NCBI GenBank assembly: GCA_029851415.1
Contig: CM056742.1
Coordinates: 114,578,246 to 114,642,245, forward strand
DNA from: Eretmocerus hayati
Taxonomy: Eukaryota > Arthropoda > Insecta > Hymenoptera > Aphelinidae
Direction of reading: 5' to 3'
DNA length: 64,000 nucleotides
Both the position numbers and the translations under genes were made by a program. Positions within the stretch are counted from its first letter, which is position 1, and each line of letters opens with the position of its first letter. Below the pieces are notes generated by a model that was given only the letters and a program-made list of their open reading frames with translations, was not told where the DNA came from and searched no databases. This document shows positions 11,437 to 22,807 of the stretch, in pieces.

Positions 11437-13280
11437 TTGGATATCCTATAAAGTTGTGGTTGTTCTGAGTTATCAAGAATATTATTGAGCATTTTCTGCA
11501 ACTCTGTACATACAATTCTAACGCCTGCAGTACCGAGTAAAGTTAGTGGATAGTGGATGGTTTGAGAAAATCAACAGTATCTTCGGTGCGCTTTGTTGTA
11601 CGGAAATTTTGAAGAAAGCGTTCTGGAGATCGCAAAAATTCGAGTGATTGATGTGCTCCAAGTATTTTTACGTACTCCTTACATGGTCGTAATCGACGTT
11701 AGAAATTGAAAAAATTTTATCCGCTAATCAATCAACTTTAATTTTGATGGGAGTCACCCAAACATAAAAATGCTCACGTGATATTGTAGCTCATCAAAAT
11801 ATCTATAACTTTGACCCCTATAGAAGAATTGAATTATATACTCCCGGAAAATTGAATTACTTTGCATCCGCGGAGTTACGAGCCCCTAGCAAGATATCAC
11901 ATCGAACCCAATGAAAATCCGAAGCTTGCACCGGTTTCATTTCTCCAAGCTCTAGTCCAAACCCAAAAATTGTTTGAAAGATTATGGTGCTGCATATAAT
12001 TTCGACGTAAAATTGTCTGTTCTTTCAGAATACGCTGATCAGATTTCATCTCGGATGTGACCTGAACAGGTGATCCTAAAGTGAAGCTGAAAGAAGCGTG
12101 CAGGTCTTCGGAAAAATCGGAAAATTTTTCTTAGGAATTATGTAGCGCGAAAAGTTGTATAACCAACTGTGGAATGGGAATAGAGCTTGAAGAAGTGAAG
12201 CTGGTGCGAGCTTCGGATCCTCAAAAAGGTTCCATGTATAATAATAAGTTTTTCTATGGCTCGTATAGCTCCGAGAGCTCCGACCAGCTCCGACCCGCCC
12301 CGAATAGAGAATGTCCCCGCAACGTTGCCCAAAAATTGCATTGGCGACCTTACAACCTTCCCAAGTCGGAAATCCCGTTTTCGAAACGTTTATGTAACGT
12401 AAGAATTCCAAATGAATGCGCATTACCTCAACGTTTCCAGAATGTTTCTGGAAGTTTCAACCGTTTTTCTGCTCCACAATGGTTTTCGGGGTGTTTTCTG
12501 TGCAACCAATACTTGGAAATTATTTTGTTAAATTAATAAATCAATTGTTTCTAAAATTCTCTTTTTCGCAAGATATATGCTCAACCCCTCGCTCAATCCT
12601 CGTTCCATCCTGTCGGGTGCGCTCAGTCAGTAACATGCCTACCTTAACTAACGAAGACGATCAGATTGTGATCAAACCCAACACGAGTTGATTAACAACA
12701 ATTTTTATAAAAATCCATTCATCTGTTTATATTCAAAATCGCCCAGAATCGTTCTAGAGACCTTGAAGCAACATGCATCTGCAGTAGAAATTTTTAAAGT
12801 TCCGACTTATTTCGGAACGTTGCGTGATTGCGGATGCAACTATTGGGAAACGTGGGAAAATTCACTGTTTGATGGGACGGGAAGGGCAGCGCCGTGGGTA
12901 AATTCTTTTAGAGTTCACATTTGTGAATTTTTTGACGAGCTACGATATCCCGTGAGCAATAGTGAGTAACTCCCGTAAAAGGTATATAGGGGATTGAATA
13001 ATGAGTAATAGTTATTTTAATTTTCAACGTCGATTATACATATATACGACCACATAAAAAGTGCGCCAAAAATGTTTGAAGTACGTTAATCTTTAGGTTT
13101 TTCTGTGATCTTCAAAATGCTTCTTTCACCACACGACGAGGCGCATTAGAGATGTGATAAAGATCGGCGATACTGGTGAAAACAGGAAAAGGACTTAGAT
13201 ATTTTTCTACCAAGTGTGAATAATTCCATCCTTATATACCTTCAATAACGCAAAGGTAATTGAAACGATTTAAAAAAACT
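11437..13280. other. Interior of the 9.2-kb element, no gene seen
   Basis: Several short frames overlap on both strands (12076-12423 minus, 12174-12536 plus, 12688-12969 plus). None carries a motif I recognise and no splice-bounded exon stands out. Confidence 0.45.
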
Positions 13281-13881
13281 CCTTGATATGATTTACTTTG
13301 CTCTCTCTTACCACTTGATCTCATCCATCATGTTCGAAGCGATTTTCGAATCGATTATTTTAGTTAATTAATAATTGTGCTTAGTGCACGCGGCAACCAG
13401 CCAGGAATAAGGACCACGGCCGCTGCGAGATGCGGTGCGGGGTCGGTGTGGTGCATCAATCACGCGATACAGCCCTGATACGAGAGTATCACAATTGTCG
13501 AAAGTTGGCTATCGTGAGATGGCGTACTGCGCATGATCGTGGCGTGGACCTCCACCCGAGCGGGGAGTTTAAGTCTAAAATCTTGTTTTTCATTTTATTC
13601 ATTTAATATCACTGATTCCGCGAATTTTTTAACGTACGCTGGTTGAACACAAAAAGATCTATCGATTCGTCTTTCTACATTTTCTTTAAGTTGCGTTATA
13701 CCAGCAGAAATGTTCATTGACTTTTACACACGGTGTCCCAACTTATTTTGCGAATAACTCGAAAAAGAAGCGGAGAACACAAAAATTGCACATAGGTCAA
13801 TTTGGTCCGCTATGTGAGAACTTATTTTGGTTTGATTAGTTTTACCCAGTTCCGACCTTGTCATGCCAGCCTCCCGGAGCC
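13281..13881 (-). repeat. Right terminal inverted repeat of the 9.2-kb element
   Basis: Complement of the left TIR, ending CCCGGAGCC at 13881 directly before the second GTATAATTC. Confidence 0.9.
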
Positions 13882-14120
13882 GTATAATTCTGGCCTCCAA
13901 CATTGCACATATACACACTTGTATTACGACTTACTAGAATTACTTTCCATGATATATGGATGGCTTCGGACGGATCAGAATAGTATAAGTCCATTCTGGT
14001 GAAAATTGAGTTTAATTAAGACGGGAAATGATAGAGAATACATGTGAAGTCGTGCATGTACACCTCTCGAAGGGAAAATGCAAACATGAGGTGGCTCGAG
14101 CGGGTATACGCGTAGCGTTA

Positions 14121-14188
14121 TTGCCTTACTTGCTACCGCTCATTCGGCTTATAAATCTTCTTGATAAGTCAGAGGCCCTTGAAATGCT
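14121..14188 (+). repeat. Dispersed repeat fragment; empty site for the 24.1-kb foldback
   Basis: This segment is similar to 25371-25431, and conceptual translation is conserved too: 'PLIRLINLLDKSEALEML' here against 'PLVRLVNVLDESETLEVL' there. The surrounding frame 14028-14279 (83 codons) is otherwise unrecognised. At 14128/14129 it reads TTGCCTTA then CTTGCTACC, which matches the two flanks of the palindrome at 24082-25370 joined together. It is therefore a related empty site. Confidence 0.65.
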
Positions 14189-14620
14189 TGTGCAGCTCAA
14201 GGATGATAGTTGTAGAATGATTATTGATGATGAACTCAAGGTGCCAGGAGAAATGTTTTCATGTAATTCGCTAAAATGATATTATCTTGAATGATACCCG
14301 CTGATGGATATATTATATTAGAAAATTCGGATTTATTGTTCTCAATTCTCGGAGTCTCGAACTATTGACACTGGTGTTTATAGTCGTTGGTAACCTCAAA
14401 GTTAAGAGTTGTTCCGCGGGTTGGACGCTGCATTCGGTGTGGCGTGAAAATGAATTAAAGTCTCTGCGTCTACTTTAGATTGTTTCAGTACACTTATGCA
14501 GCAGAGCCCCAGAGAGTCGTACTGATTCTTTAGCCATGGCAACTACAGCGCATGGACCGTGGATCGACACTAACCCGCGGGTTATCTACGACTGTGAATA
14601 ACAGTATACGAGATTTTTCT
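14189..14620. other. No gene seen
   Basis: Short AT-rich stretch between the repeat fragment and the satellite. The only frame is the tail of 14028-14279. Confidence 0.45.
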
Positions 14621-15767
14621 GATAAACTAGTTTTAATCAGACCGAACTAGGCTGAATGAGACCAAACTAGATCGCACTAAACCGAAGTAGACCTAAACAG
14701 CCCAAACTAGATCGAACCGCACCTAACTATACCAAACTACACCAAGTTAGGCCAAACCAGATGTACCTAGACCGCATTAGACCGAGCTAGAATGAACTAG
14801 ATCAACCTGGATTGAACTAGACCGAAGCAGACCAGGATCGACGGAGTCAGACCGTATTAGACCGCACTATATCAAACTAGGCCGAATTAGACTGGACTAG
14901 ACATGATTCAATCGAACTAGACCGAATGAGACGTAATTACCCCGAACTAGAACAAGCAAGGCCAAGCTGGACTTAATTAGACAGAAAGAGACCGAGTTCG
15001 ATCAAATTGGAGTGATCTAGACCAGAGTGTATCGAATTAGGCATAATGAGGCCAATTTTGACCGAAATAGACCGAATTAGAAAGACGAGACCGAACCAGA
15101 CTGACCTGAATTGGACTACACCCAATCAGACCTCATTTGACTGAACTAGACCTAATTACATCGAATGGAACCGAATTAGACCGAGCTAGTCCAAATTAGC
15201 TCCAACTAGATCAAACTAGATCGAATTACGACGAACTGTACCGAGCTAAACGGAGCTAGCCTTGATTGGACCGAACAAAACCGGATTGAATCGAATTCAA
15301 CCGAACTAGACTTAACTAAACTGAACTAGACCGAATCAGGCTCATTTGAAACGAGCGAAAACAAACAAGAACAAACTAGATCAAACTAGACTGGACTAGA
15401 CCGACCTACACTAACCTAAAACTAAACCGAATGAAATCAATTTAGACCGAATCAGGCCCAAGTACACCGCACTAGACGGAACTAGACCTAATCAGACCGA
15501 ACTACTTGGACGGCATTGGATCGAATTAGACCGACTTCGGCCTAACTACACCCTTCCAGACCGAACTGGAGCGGACTGGACCTAAGTGAATCAAACCAAA
15601 CAGATTTAGATCTAATTAGACTGAGCTTGGCTTAACTACATCACAACAGACCGAACATGATCAAACTAGACCTTATCGATCCGAACCAGACAGGATTTGA
15701 TCGAATTATACCGAACTCAGTCTGGATACATTGTGCCAGACCGAACTAGATTGAACTAGACCTGATT
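14621..15767. repeat. Degenerate 10-bp satellite, consensus ACCGAACTAG
   Basis: About 1.15 kb consists of 10-bp units, roughly 110 of them, visible by eye because the units keep the same 10-base phase for long runs (for example ACCGAACTAG, ACCAAACTAG, ATCGCACTAA from 14641). CTAG/TTAG and ACCG/ATCG recur and phase shifts are rare. Units are diverged by substitution, so the array is old, yet length has been kept almost fixed. No long reading frame crosses it. Confidence 0.9.
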
Positions 15768-15789
15768 TTACTAATTCTCTATCCCCATT

Positions 15790-16140
15790 CTCATTCCTAT
15801 CCCTAGCTACAGCCCTAACTACAGCTCAACCTCAGCCCCAGGCTCAGCCCTAGCCCCAACCATAGTCCCAGGCTCAGCCACAGCCCCAATTTCAACCCCA
15901 GTTCCAATCCCAGTTTCAGCCCTAGCCCCAGCTCCAGCCTCAGATATAGCCCCAACTACAGCTCAACCTCAGCCCCAGTCTCAGTCCTATAGCCCCAGCC
16001 TAAACTACAGCCCAATCCAAGACCCCGCCTCAGCCCAACCCCAGACCCCACCTCAGCCCAAACCACAGTCCCAGCTTCAGCCCAATCCACAGCCCTAGCC
16101 TCAGCTTCAGCCCCAGCCACAGCCCGAACCACAGCGTATC
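15790..16140. repeat. Hexamer satellite CAGCCC
   Basis: The 10-bp array is followed within about 25 bp by a variable 6-bp array (CAGCCC, CAGCTC, CAACCC and similar), ending in a run of CCACCCATCC-type units near 16140-16170. The minus strand is G-rich (GGCTGG/GGGCTG), and the minus-strand frame 15956-16186 is a repeat translation, not a gene. Confidence 0.9.
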
Positions 16141-16170
16141 CATCCACCCACCCATCCACCAACCCACCCA

Positions 16171-18300
16171 TGACCCATACGGACACACATCATATTTCAC
16201 GCCTTCCACATAGACAACCAGATACGCGGGACGGACAAATTTTGACTGAGCCCTTGGTTATTTTGAAATTTCCTGAAATCCCGCTTCCTATACCTATTCA
16301 AATCAATAATTATCGAGGATGTATTCTTAATCTAACACCTGACGAATCATAATTGGCCGAAAGTGAAAGATGAGTAAGCAATCTATCTCGGTATGCAGAA
16401 TCAAAGTTCGTGGACAACAGACATCACGTTCGTGGCGAACAGATGGCTCAATCCAAAGCAACTTGTTTAGATAAATTCGATTTTGACTTTGATGAGGAAT
16501 AACTCCAAAGTGTTGCAGTTTGCGAGGGAAAGTATTCAGATCAATTTTGTAGATCTTTCAAAGATCTACAGATTATCTCTTCACACATTTTCCCAAATAT
16601 CTGATATTTTCTGACTTATGACGGAAAAATCGAAAAAGACGCAAAAATTGCATGTTTTTATTGTTTATTCATACCGTGCTTTAATTTTTGATTCTTACCA
16701 ATATTGATTATTGAGTGTGTCATCTATCATTCAAGACCAAGATCGTCTTGAAATACCGAGTTTAGCCGTTTTCTCGAACCAGAAGTGTTTCTGAAAGGGT
16801 CACACCCCTGACTATTTTGAGATGCCTTAACTAGGGGCTTTTCAGCCAAACTCATCATTTGGTTGAGACTAAATTTTGATACAATTGGTTTGAAGATGAT
16901 TGATATGAATTTTTTGATAAGAATATTGGTTTTTCGCGAAAAACTTCATTTTAATCACATGTTTGAGGGAGTAACCTTGGTACCGCGTGAGTCAAACAGG
17001 TCGACTTTAACATATCATATCGAAATTGCCAACATGTGTGTCTTATGTATCGATCAGATTTCAATAAACCCTCATGTAAATTCGCATGAGCATCCGATGC
17101 ATGAATTATGAAATATCGATCTCGGATGAACATCAAAATCGTCTTATCTGTGACTTACTCGTGACTCCGCGCCAAAAATTGGTCAGCATTTTCTTCCAAG
17201 CTAGCCAGAGGTCGCAAAATAAGCTCGAACACGTTCTTTGTATGATTTATCCACAAGTGAGCGTGATTGGGACAAAAACTGATCAGTCAGTCTTTGATGG
17301 TCTATCAACCATCGCGATGCCCCATGAGATAGCGTGCTTAACCTGTGAAAATGTTCATGCTGATTGTTTGTTTCAGGGGTAACCCAGGCTCGTTAAACTC
17401 TAATTGAGTTCACTTGGTGTGCACAAACACTTCCTATGCAAAAACGCCAAGTTTAATCAAAATCTGATCGGTGGATCTTCTACCGCGGTTACGCCCTTAA
17501 TGAATTTCAATAAATTTCGGTATCTGCCAACCAATTTAGAATGCTCAGAAATTATCTCGTTAGGTCGTTAGACATTGGGTGAATCAATTGTAGAGGGAGA
17601 TATGAGAGAAAAATGGATATTGGAAAATAATTTTTTTACTTTTCGAATTATTTTCTTGAGAAAGCTCATGAGGAGATTTTGTGGCATCTAAACTAATGTT
17701 TCTTCAGCAATATCAATTGTTCGGTTGAGACGAAAATTTGATACAATTGGTAAGCGGAGTTCTTGTGGAAATTTTCACTTTTTTCTGAAAATCTAGATCT
17801 ATGGAGATAAAATAAAATGTGGGTATTAATTAATCGATAAATTATGCCGAAAAACCATAAGTTAGGTGATCCGGATCCCCGCAAGACCATGGAGAAGGCC
17901 GATATTTTACTACGGAGCTACAAACTTCTAATCTAACACAGAGACCAAGATTCACTGTGAATATCACACGAAAAATTTTGAAACTTGATTCTGGGCTTTC
18001 TGAAGCTCAACCATTCAGTGTTCCTTATGTAACGTACATGATGACATTTCTCTCATGGGTCGTTCCAAATTTACACTCCCTGTTCCAAACTCACACCAGT
18101 TGACGTATCCCCATCCTTGCGAGAATGTTTCGACATTCAATCAAAGAATATTTTTCGTTCTCTATTTCACATACATCCCGTTTTGACTTTTCTCGGTATA
18201 ACTCCATCACGACACAGCGGCACATAAATGCACTCACACACGTATTCTCTTCCACGTCATAATCTCGCACAACTGATGTCTATGGGTTCTCACTTCTTGT
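16171..18300. other. AT-rich DNA with weak old repeats, no gene seen
   Basis: A direct repeat, 'GGTTGAGAC...TTTGATACAATTGGT', occurs near 16862 and 17724. A diverged inverted pair lies near 16972-17066 and 17452-17500 (blocks GTAACC..GGTA and GATCAGATTT). These look like decayed transposon fragments. Frames at 16863-17111 and 17086-17382 are unmatched. Confidence 0.5.
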
Positions 18301-18318
18301 CTCTCTCTCTCTCTCTCT
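18301..18318. repeat. (CT)9 microsatellite
   Basis: Uninterrupted CT run within a broader CT-rich stretch. Confidence 0.9.
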
Positions 18319-19740
18319 TCGCCTGCTTTGCGGTCTCACTCTCTCTTGCTTCCTCGCATATACACATATTTAGAGATTGTTGGTGTACGTCAGCCACGCA
18401 CGGCTCAATTATTTTCACCCTTGGCTGGCGGTGCAAGTCTACTGCTGCACGGCACTGCCACCCGCGCCACTGATGCAGGCACTTGTGCGAGACGCTTGCA
18501 CGTCCTCCTTAATGAGTCGACCTGCGCTCGAGGATCAGCAGCAGCAGCATGCATATACGCTAGCCACCCTTTCCTCTTTGCAGCGTCATCGTCGTCGTCG
18601 TCGGACGGAATCATACCCCATGATGAAGCTTACTCTGCATACCAGCGTTGCTGTTTCAGCGCACACACCATGAGTTTCCACGTGGCCTCGACTTTGTGGG
18701 TCAAACATATAGGCAAATCTCACGAACTGGGCGATCTGGCCAAGCAGGCCTATTTCCACATTGACAGAAGAACACTCGCGTTTTTTCCATCACTCTCACT
18801 GGGTCATTTTGGAGATTTACTTGTACTCGGTAGTTTTGCGTCATTCAAAAGTACGTCATTTGCTCTAGCGAAAGGCTGGAAGAGGGTTTTGCATAGCAAA
18901 AGTCTGATTTTCCAACCGATCAGGGGCGTCATTTTCTCTCGCTTCAATTCTCGTCGCTCCCGATTAGGAAAATCTCAGGGGGGTCCGGAAAAAAGATCCC
19001 GTCCAGATCGATTTCTTGTAAGGAAAACCTATGGGTTCCTGGACGGTGAGATCCCGTGCCGATCCGGTTACCCCTACGTACGGTTAATCGGAGCTGATCC
19101 GGAGCAGAAACTGACTCGCCGTCTTGTATACTGAGATCCCGTGCATATCAGCTTCTGCTGTTGCTCCCCTGTAGTGCTGCGTAACATGACATTTTTTTAC
19201 GTTTGGGAGCAAATTCAATCAAATTACTTGAATACACAATCTTGTTCCATGCAGATTTGTGAATGAGTTGACTATTACAAAAGAGGCCGATGAACGACGG
19301 AGAATACATGCGAGCACGTCAAGTTCACACGCGATTTCACAAGATTGAGCACATGATGCATTGAAAGTACACGGTCGTGTTATCAATTTTTTGTTTGGAC
19401 GAGACAATCGTTAAACAATAATAAGCTTCTGGGAAAACTGTGTTCATATAATAAGCGGGTCTTCGCGGAACTTTCAACTATCGTGCTAATGAAATGAAAG
19501 AAAAAATTTCATCGCACACATTTGGAATGGGTTGCATATGATTCTTACACCTTGAAAACATGTAAAAAGAGTGGTGCCACTCATTTTCAAGCCAAGGTAT
19601 CTCGAGCTGAAGGGGCGGAATTTGACACTTGGAACATTTCTGAAGCAACTTTAGTCGAATAGATTCGATTCTGATCATTTTTTAGATGACTGTTACAGAT
19701 TATATTCTGCATAAATCGACTTTAGGAGAAAGTTCATCAT
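18319..19740. other. GC-richer stretch with a 268-codon frame of doubtful meaning
   Basis: The longest open frame in the window runs 18328-19134. Its product shows no domain I recognise. It begins with an Ala/Cys/Ser-rich part from a CpG-rich segment (18400-18660), contains a poly-Ser run from a GTC repeat (about 18586-18603) and has no matching splice signals or codon pattern I can judge by eye. Three other frames overlap it. The word GAGATCCCGTGC recurs at 19048 and 19132, hinting at repeat DNA. CT tract plus CpG-rich sequence could be a promoter or first exon, but nothing fixes it. Confidence 0.3.
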
Positions 19741-19835
19741 TGAAGGTGGCTCGCGCGCGTGGTGCCATACGACGCATATAGGCCCTGCGCGCAGGTAGTC
19801 GGGCCCCTCGGCTGTCCAGTCCACTCCTGACGTGA
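19741..19835 (+). mobile_element. Truncated end of the TTAA element family found at 56370
   Basis: GGCTCGCGCGCGTGGTGCC and GCGCGCAGGTAGTCGGG match the left end of the intact element at 56370-56824. Only about 90 bp remains and the outer TTAA is lost. It directly abuts the minisatellite. Confidence 0.7.
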
Positions 19836-19844
19836 ATATATTGC

Positions 19845-20502
19845 CCGTTTCTGTCCGTGTACCGAACGTACCAAGCTCAGTCCGTTTTTGCCCGTGTGAA
19901 TTCTCAAGTCTTCGCGCCTGTTTTTGCCCGTGTCCAGTATGATAACATGACCCGTTTCTGTCCGTGTGGGCAGAATAAGAAGCACTGTCCGTTCTCCACC
20001 GTGTCCGTTTTCTACCCGTGTCAATGCACAAGTCTTCTCCCCCGTTTCTACCCGTGTCCGGTATAGTAGCGTTGCCCGTTTCTGTCCGTGTACCAAACAT
20101 ACTAAGCTCAGTTCGTTTTTGCCCGTGTCCGTTTCTACCTGTGTCAATTCACAAGTCTTCACGCCTGTTTTTGCCCGTGTCCAGTACGATAACATGACCC
20201 GTTTCTGTCCGTGTGGGCAGAATAAGAAGCACTGTCCGTTTTCGCCCGTGTCCGTTTCTACCCGTGTCCGGTATAGTAGCATTGCCCGTTCCTGTCCGTG
20301 TACCGAAATTACCAAGCTCACTCTGTTTTTGCCCGTGTCCGTTTCTACCCGTGTCAATGCTCAAGTCTTTATGCCCGGTTTTGCCTGTGTCCGGTATAAT
20401 AGCATTGCCCGTTCCTGTCCGTGTACCAAACATACCAAGCTCAGTCCGTTTTTGCCCGTGTCCGGTATGATATCATTACCCGTTTCTGTCCTTGTGGAGC
20501 GG
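19845..20502 (+). repeat. Minisatellite block 1 (CCCGTTTCTGTCCGTGT units)
   Basis: Built of 16-20 bp subunits such as CCCGTTTCTGTCCGTGT and CCCGTGTCCGTTTCTACC, arranged in a higher-order unit of about 230-260 bp that includes AAGTCTTC and TAAGAAGCACTGTCC spacers. Units lack stops in several frames, so frames of 135-220 codons appear on both strands (19737-20357 minus, 19966-20628 plus). I treat these as artefacts. The block ends exactly where a reverse transcriptase fragment begins. Confidence 0.85.
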
Positions 20503-20632
20503 GGCCATCCTTCTTTTCATTTGTCATCATTAACCTACCGCCATGCCTGCGCTATAGCTCGTACCATCTTTATGCAGATGATTGCTTTATCTACATTTCC
20601 GGCCCATTCAATGAGATGGAAGCAATAGCTCA
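20503..20632 (+). pseudogene. LINE reverse transcriptase fragment with YADD motif
   Basis: The frame at about 20510-20632 reads GPSFFSFVIINLPPCLRYSS then HLYADD, then CFIYISGP. This matches 'GPLLF.LFINDLP..L' followed by the Y(A)DD catalytic box of non-LTR reverse transcriptases. Both catalytic aspartates of the box are intact. The earlier RT blocks are absent because the minisatellite begins immediately upstream. The frame is interrupted after 'MEAIAQ' by the MITE at 20633. Confidence 0.85.
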
Positions 20633-21007
20633 GGTGATGCGGTCACCCTGCACGCTGAAAAGTTATTCACACTTTTATCAAATTCCCTCGCGATTTGGGC
20701 AAAACGACGGGAAGGCGAATACTTGTTATCGTCTTATTTGAGTTCATCTTCTCGTCGTTTAGTTCAATTCGCAAAAGAATCAGGTAAAAGTGAGAATGAC
20801 AATATGCCTACATTATGGGTTAGGAGATGCCTGCGCTCAAGTTATCCCCACTTTTCTCAAATTCTCTTGCGATTTGAGCTGAACGACGAGAAGAGAAACT
20901 CAAATTGGGTGATAATAAGTATTCTCGTCGTTTGGTCCGAATGCAAGAATTTCGGAAAAAAATGCGAATAACTTTCTTCTTGCACGGTGCACGGTGACCG
21001 CATTGCC
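20633..21007. mobile_element. GGCGATGCGGTCACC MITE, copy 1 (TTAA family)
   Basis: About 375 bp, starting GGTGATGCGGTCACC and ending with the complement GGTGACCGCATTGCC. It is closely similar to the copy at 49885-50265. The TTAA duplication has decayed here (CTCA and TCGA at the edges). It contains two further internal hairpins of the AACGACGAGAAG type. It interrupts the LINE frame between the YADD box and the 'WVRVHDLKMS' segment. Confidence 0.85.
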
Positions 21008-21179
21008 TCGAAAAGGTCGAGGATGATGCGAGTAACATCTCTGGGTGGGTACGTGTTCATGATCTTAAGATGAGCATAAAGAAAACTAAGGCGAAGTGGT
21101 TTGGTTCTAGGATCTCCATGAACCGACTGCGGAAATCCCCTCCACCCATGCCTGTTGTCGATGGTGGCACGATTGAGTA
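21008..21179 (+). pseudogene. LINE reverse transcriptase thumb-proximal fragment
   Basis: Reads VEDDASNISGW, then HDLKMSIKKTKAKWFGS, then VVDGGTIEY. This corresponds to the 'I..W...H.L.MN..KTKAM.FGS' block that follows YADD in CR1/Jockey enzymes. The next insert enters right after the GTIEY codons. Confidence 0.8.
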
Positions 21180-22059
21180 CAGTGAAACTTGTCCAAGTTG
21201 GGCACTCACGGTTCCGGAAAGACCTGCCCAAATTAGGCAGGTGCCCAACATACAGAAATTAGGACTCAGAACCGTTTTCCTGATCCAAAGAGGTCAGTTT
21301 TCCATCAAATTTTGGATATCTTGGATGGAACAAGTGATCCACTAATGATGATGTACATATGTACATACACTGATTTGGAATAGTCATAAAGTGTTCTTTT
21401 TTATCAAAGAACGGACGTACAATACAATAATGAAGGAATCGGAAGACAGAAAAATTCACTTTCTAATCAGAAACTTGGTACGTGTCAATTACTCCATTCA
21501 GCAGCGAGGTAACAACTGTTTTTGACTGCTTCATACTGGATACTCCTTTGTAAATTTTTGATTCATGAATTCATTCTGATTAAGTTTGCCATCATTGGTG
21601 GATCATTGTCTCACGGTAAATACGCTACCAACTATTCTACAATTTGATAACTATTGATACACCCTGATGTTAAAGTAGAATTATGGTTTATTTAGATAAT
21701 TGAATTAGTAGACAATTGTTGATGCTGATAATCGATCAATACCAGAACGACCTCTTGTTCATCAAACTCTGTCGCTCAATCGTGAACTCATAATCGAGAT
21801 GATCAGAACGAGTATACGGTATCATATCTCGAGCTTCGGAGTCAAAGTGCCCAACATACACAGTCTTGTATTCATGGTATTGTGTTCGGCGGGAGGCAAA
21901 AATACGCCCAACTTAGACAGGTGCCCAACATATAGAGTGCCCAATATATAGAACAAAATCCCCATAAGAGCTAATGTATTTTTGCGCGTTCCGCGGAAAA
22001 GTGCCCGACTTAGGCAGGTGCCCAAGTTATAGAGGTGCCCAACTTGACAAGTTTCACTG
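21180..22059. mobile_element. CAGTGAAAC-tipped element, pogo/Tigger-like, 880 bp
   Basis: TA|CAGTGAAACTTGTCCAAG at 21178 and the complement CTTGACAAGTTTCACTG|TA at 22042-22061 give a TA duplication and a CAGT-type tip, as in Tc1/mariner and pogo-like elements. Subterminal words GTGCCCAACTTA and GGCAGGTGCCCAA recur several times at both ends (21200-21260 and 21845-22050). There is no transposase. A stretch near 21350-21360 is a small ATGTACATATGTACAT palindrome. Confidence 0.8.
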
Positions 22060-22679
22060 TATTGTGACTCTATTTGAATCCAAGGTGTTACGCTTGATGG
22101 TCAGCTTACAATGCAAGCTCAGTGAAATCAGTCTGTTAGGAAATCTCCTCCGGCTCTGGCGAAGACACGTGAATGTGGTGATTGAATTCCAAAGGAGCCT
22201 GAGCTAATGCTAGTGAAATCTATTGTTTCTCCATACTGTGCCGGTCTCTTTCTTGATTTGTCGGATGAACTCTATCTCAAGCTTAGCCGCTGCAGGAATG
22301 CTGCTCTACGTTTGCAACTGGGCACGAAAGAGATGAGCATATTAGTACCTTGTATAGAAAATTGGAAATTTTGCCGTATACTCTAAGGCGTGACCACCTC
22401 ACTCTCTGCCTATTGGGCTGTATCCTTCCGTCGGGAGAGCCTCCCTACCTAGCAGAAAAGTTCAATTCCCGTCCATACGATCAAGTCGGCTCTGAAAGAA
22501 GTACATCGCTCGACTTAGTTGTGCCTTGGGCCAGTACTGGAACATACAAAAATTCGTTCCACATTGGCACTGCACGCTTGTCGAATGACGTGCCCATAGG
22601 GATTCGCAAGTTATGTGAAAAAACGCATTTCAAGGTCCCTCTTGAAAGATTTTACTTAGATATGAAATCATGAACCTGT
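22060..22679 (+). pseudogene. LINE C-terminal fragment
   Basis: After the insert the reading resumes with frame changes: LVKSIVSPYCAGLFLDLS, then ALRLQLGT, then a clear block in 22350-22673 reading GEPPYLAEKF, VPWASTGTYKNSFHIG and LSNDVPIGIR. These match the conserved region C-terminal to reverse transcriptase in CR1/Jockey LINEs ('PPYLAE.F', 'Y..SF...A...WN.LP..IR'). The last frame ends in a TGA at 22671-22673, probably the original end of ORF2. Confidence 0.8.
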
Positions 22680-22807
22680 CTTGAATCTGAATTCCTGATG
22701 TTCGACTGTGTACGCTTTCTTCCCTATGATTATTTCTCTCATTTCCATTAATTCCTGTTGAATTACTGTGATTCACTTCTCCCTTTTTCCTCTTTCTTAG
22801 ATTTTAC

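Larger units (their letters stand above)
4633..13881. mobile_element. 9.2-kb long-TIR element with 9-bp target duplication, Mutator-like
   Basis: The ends are GGCTCCGGGA...TCCCGGAGCC and are flanked by a perfect 9-bp direct repeat, GTATAATTC, at 4624-4632 and 13882-13890. The inverted ends are about 600 bp (4633-5241 and 13281-13881). Long TIRs plus a 9-bp duplication are hallmarks of Mutator-like elements. I find no MULE transposase, zinc knuckle or SWIM motif in the 8-kb interior. All frames there are under 130 codons and several sit in nested MITEs. It therefore looks non-autonomous or decayed. Four smaller elements lie inside it (5307-6253, 8417-8825, 9690-10413, 10541-11436), so it is older than any of them that inserted in place. 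Long TIRs also occur in Polintons, but these have 6-bp duplications. Confidence 0.85.

Noticed and set aside
4633..13881. Polinton/Maverick element
   Set aside because: Duplication is 9 bp rather than 6, ends are not AG...TC type, and no integrase, protease or DNA polymerase B motif is visible.
13724..13918. Peptide IIRLREAGMTRSELGKTNQ resembling a helix-turn-helix start
   Set aside because: It lies in the TIR of the 9.2-kb element and reads through its tip. The mirrored copy at 4608-4790 differs only by TIR divergence, and no transposase continues.
18328..19134. 268-codon open frame, longest in the window
   Set aside because: No recognisable domain, contains low-complexity Ala/Ser parts from CpG-rich and GTC repeats, overlapped by other frames, no supporting splice or start context.
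19737..20628. 200-220-codon frames on both strands
   Set aside because: They are translations of minisatellite units that happen to lack stops. The plus-strand one runs from array into LINE sequence.
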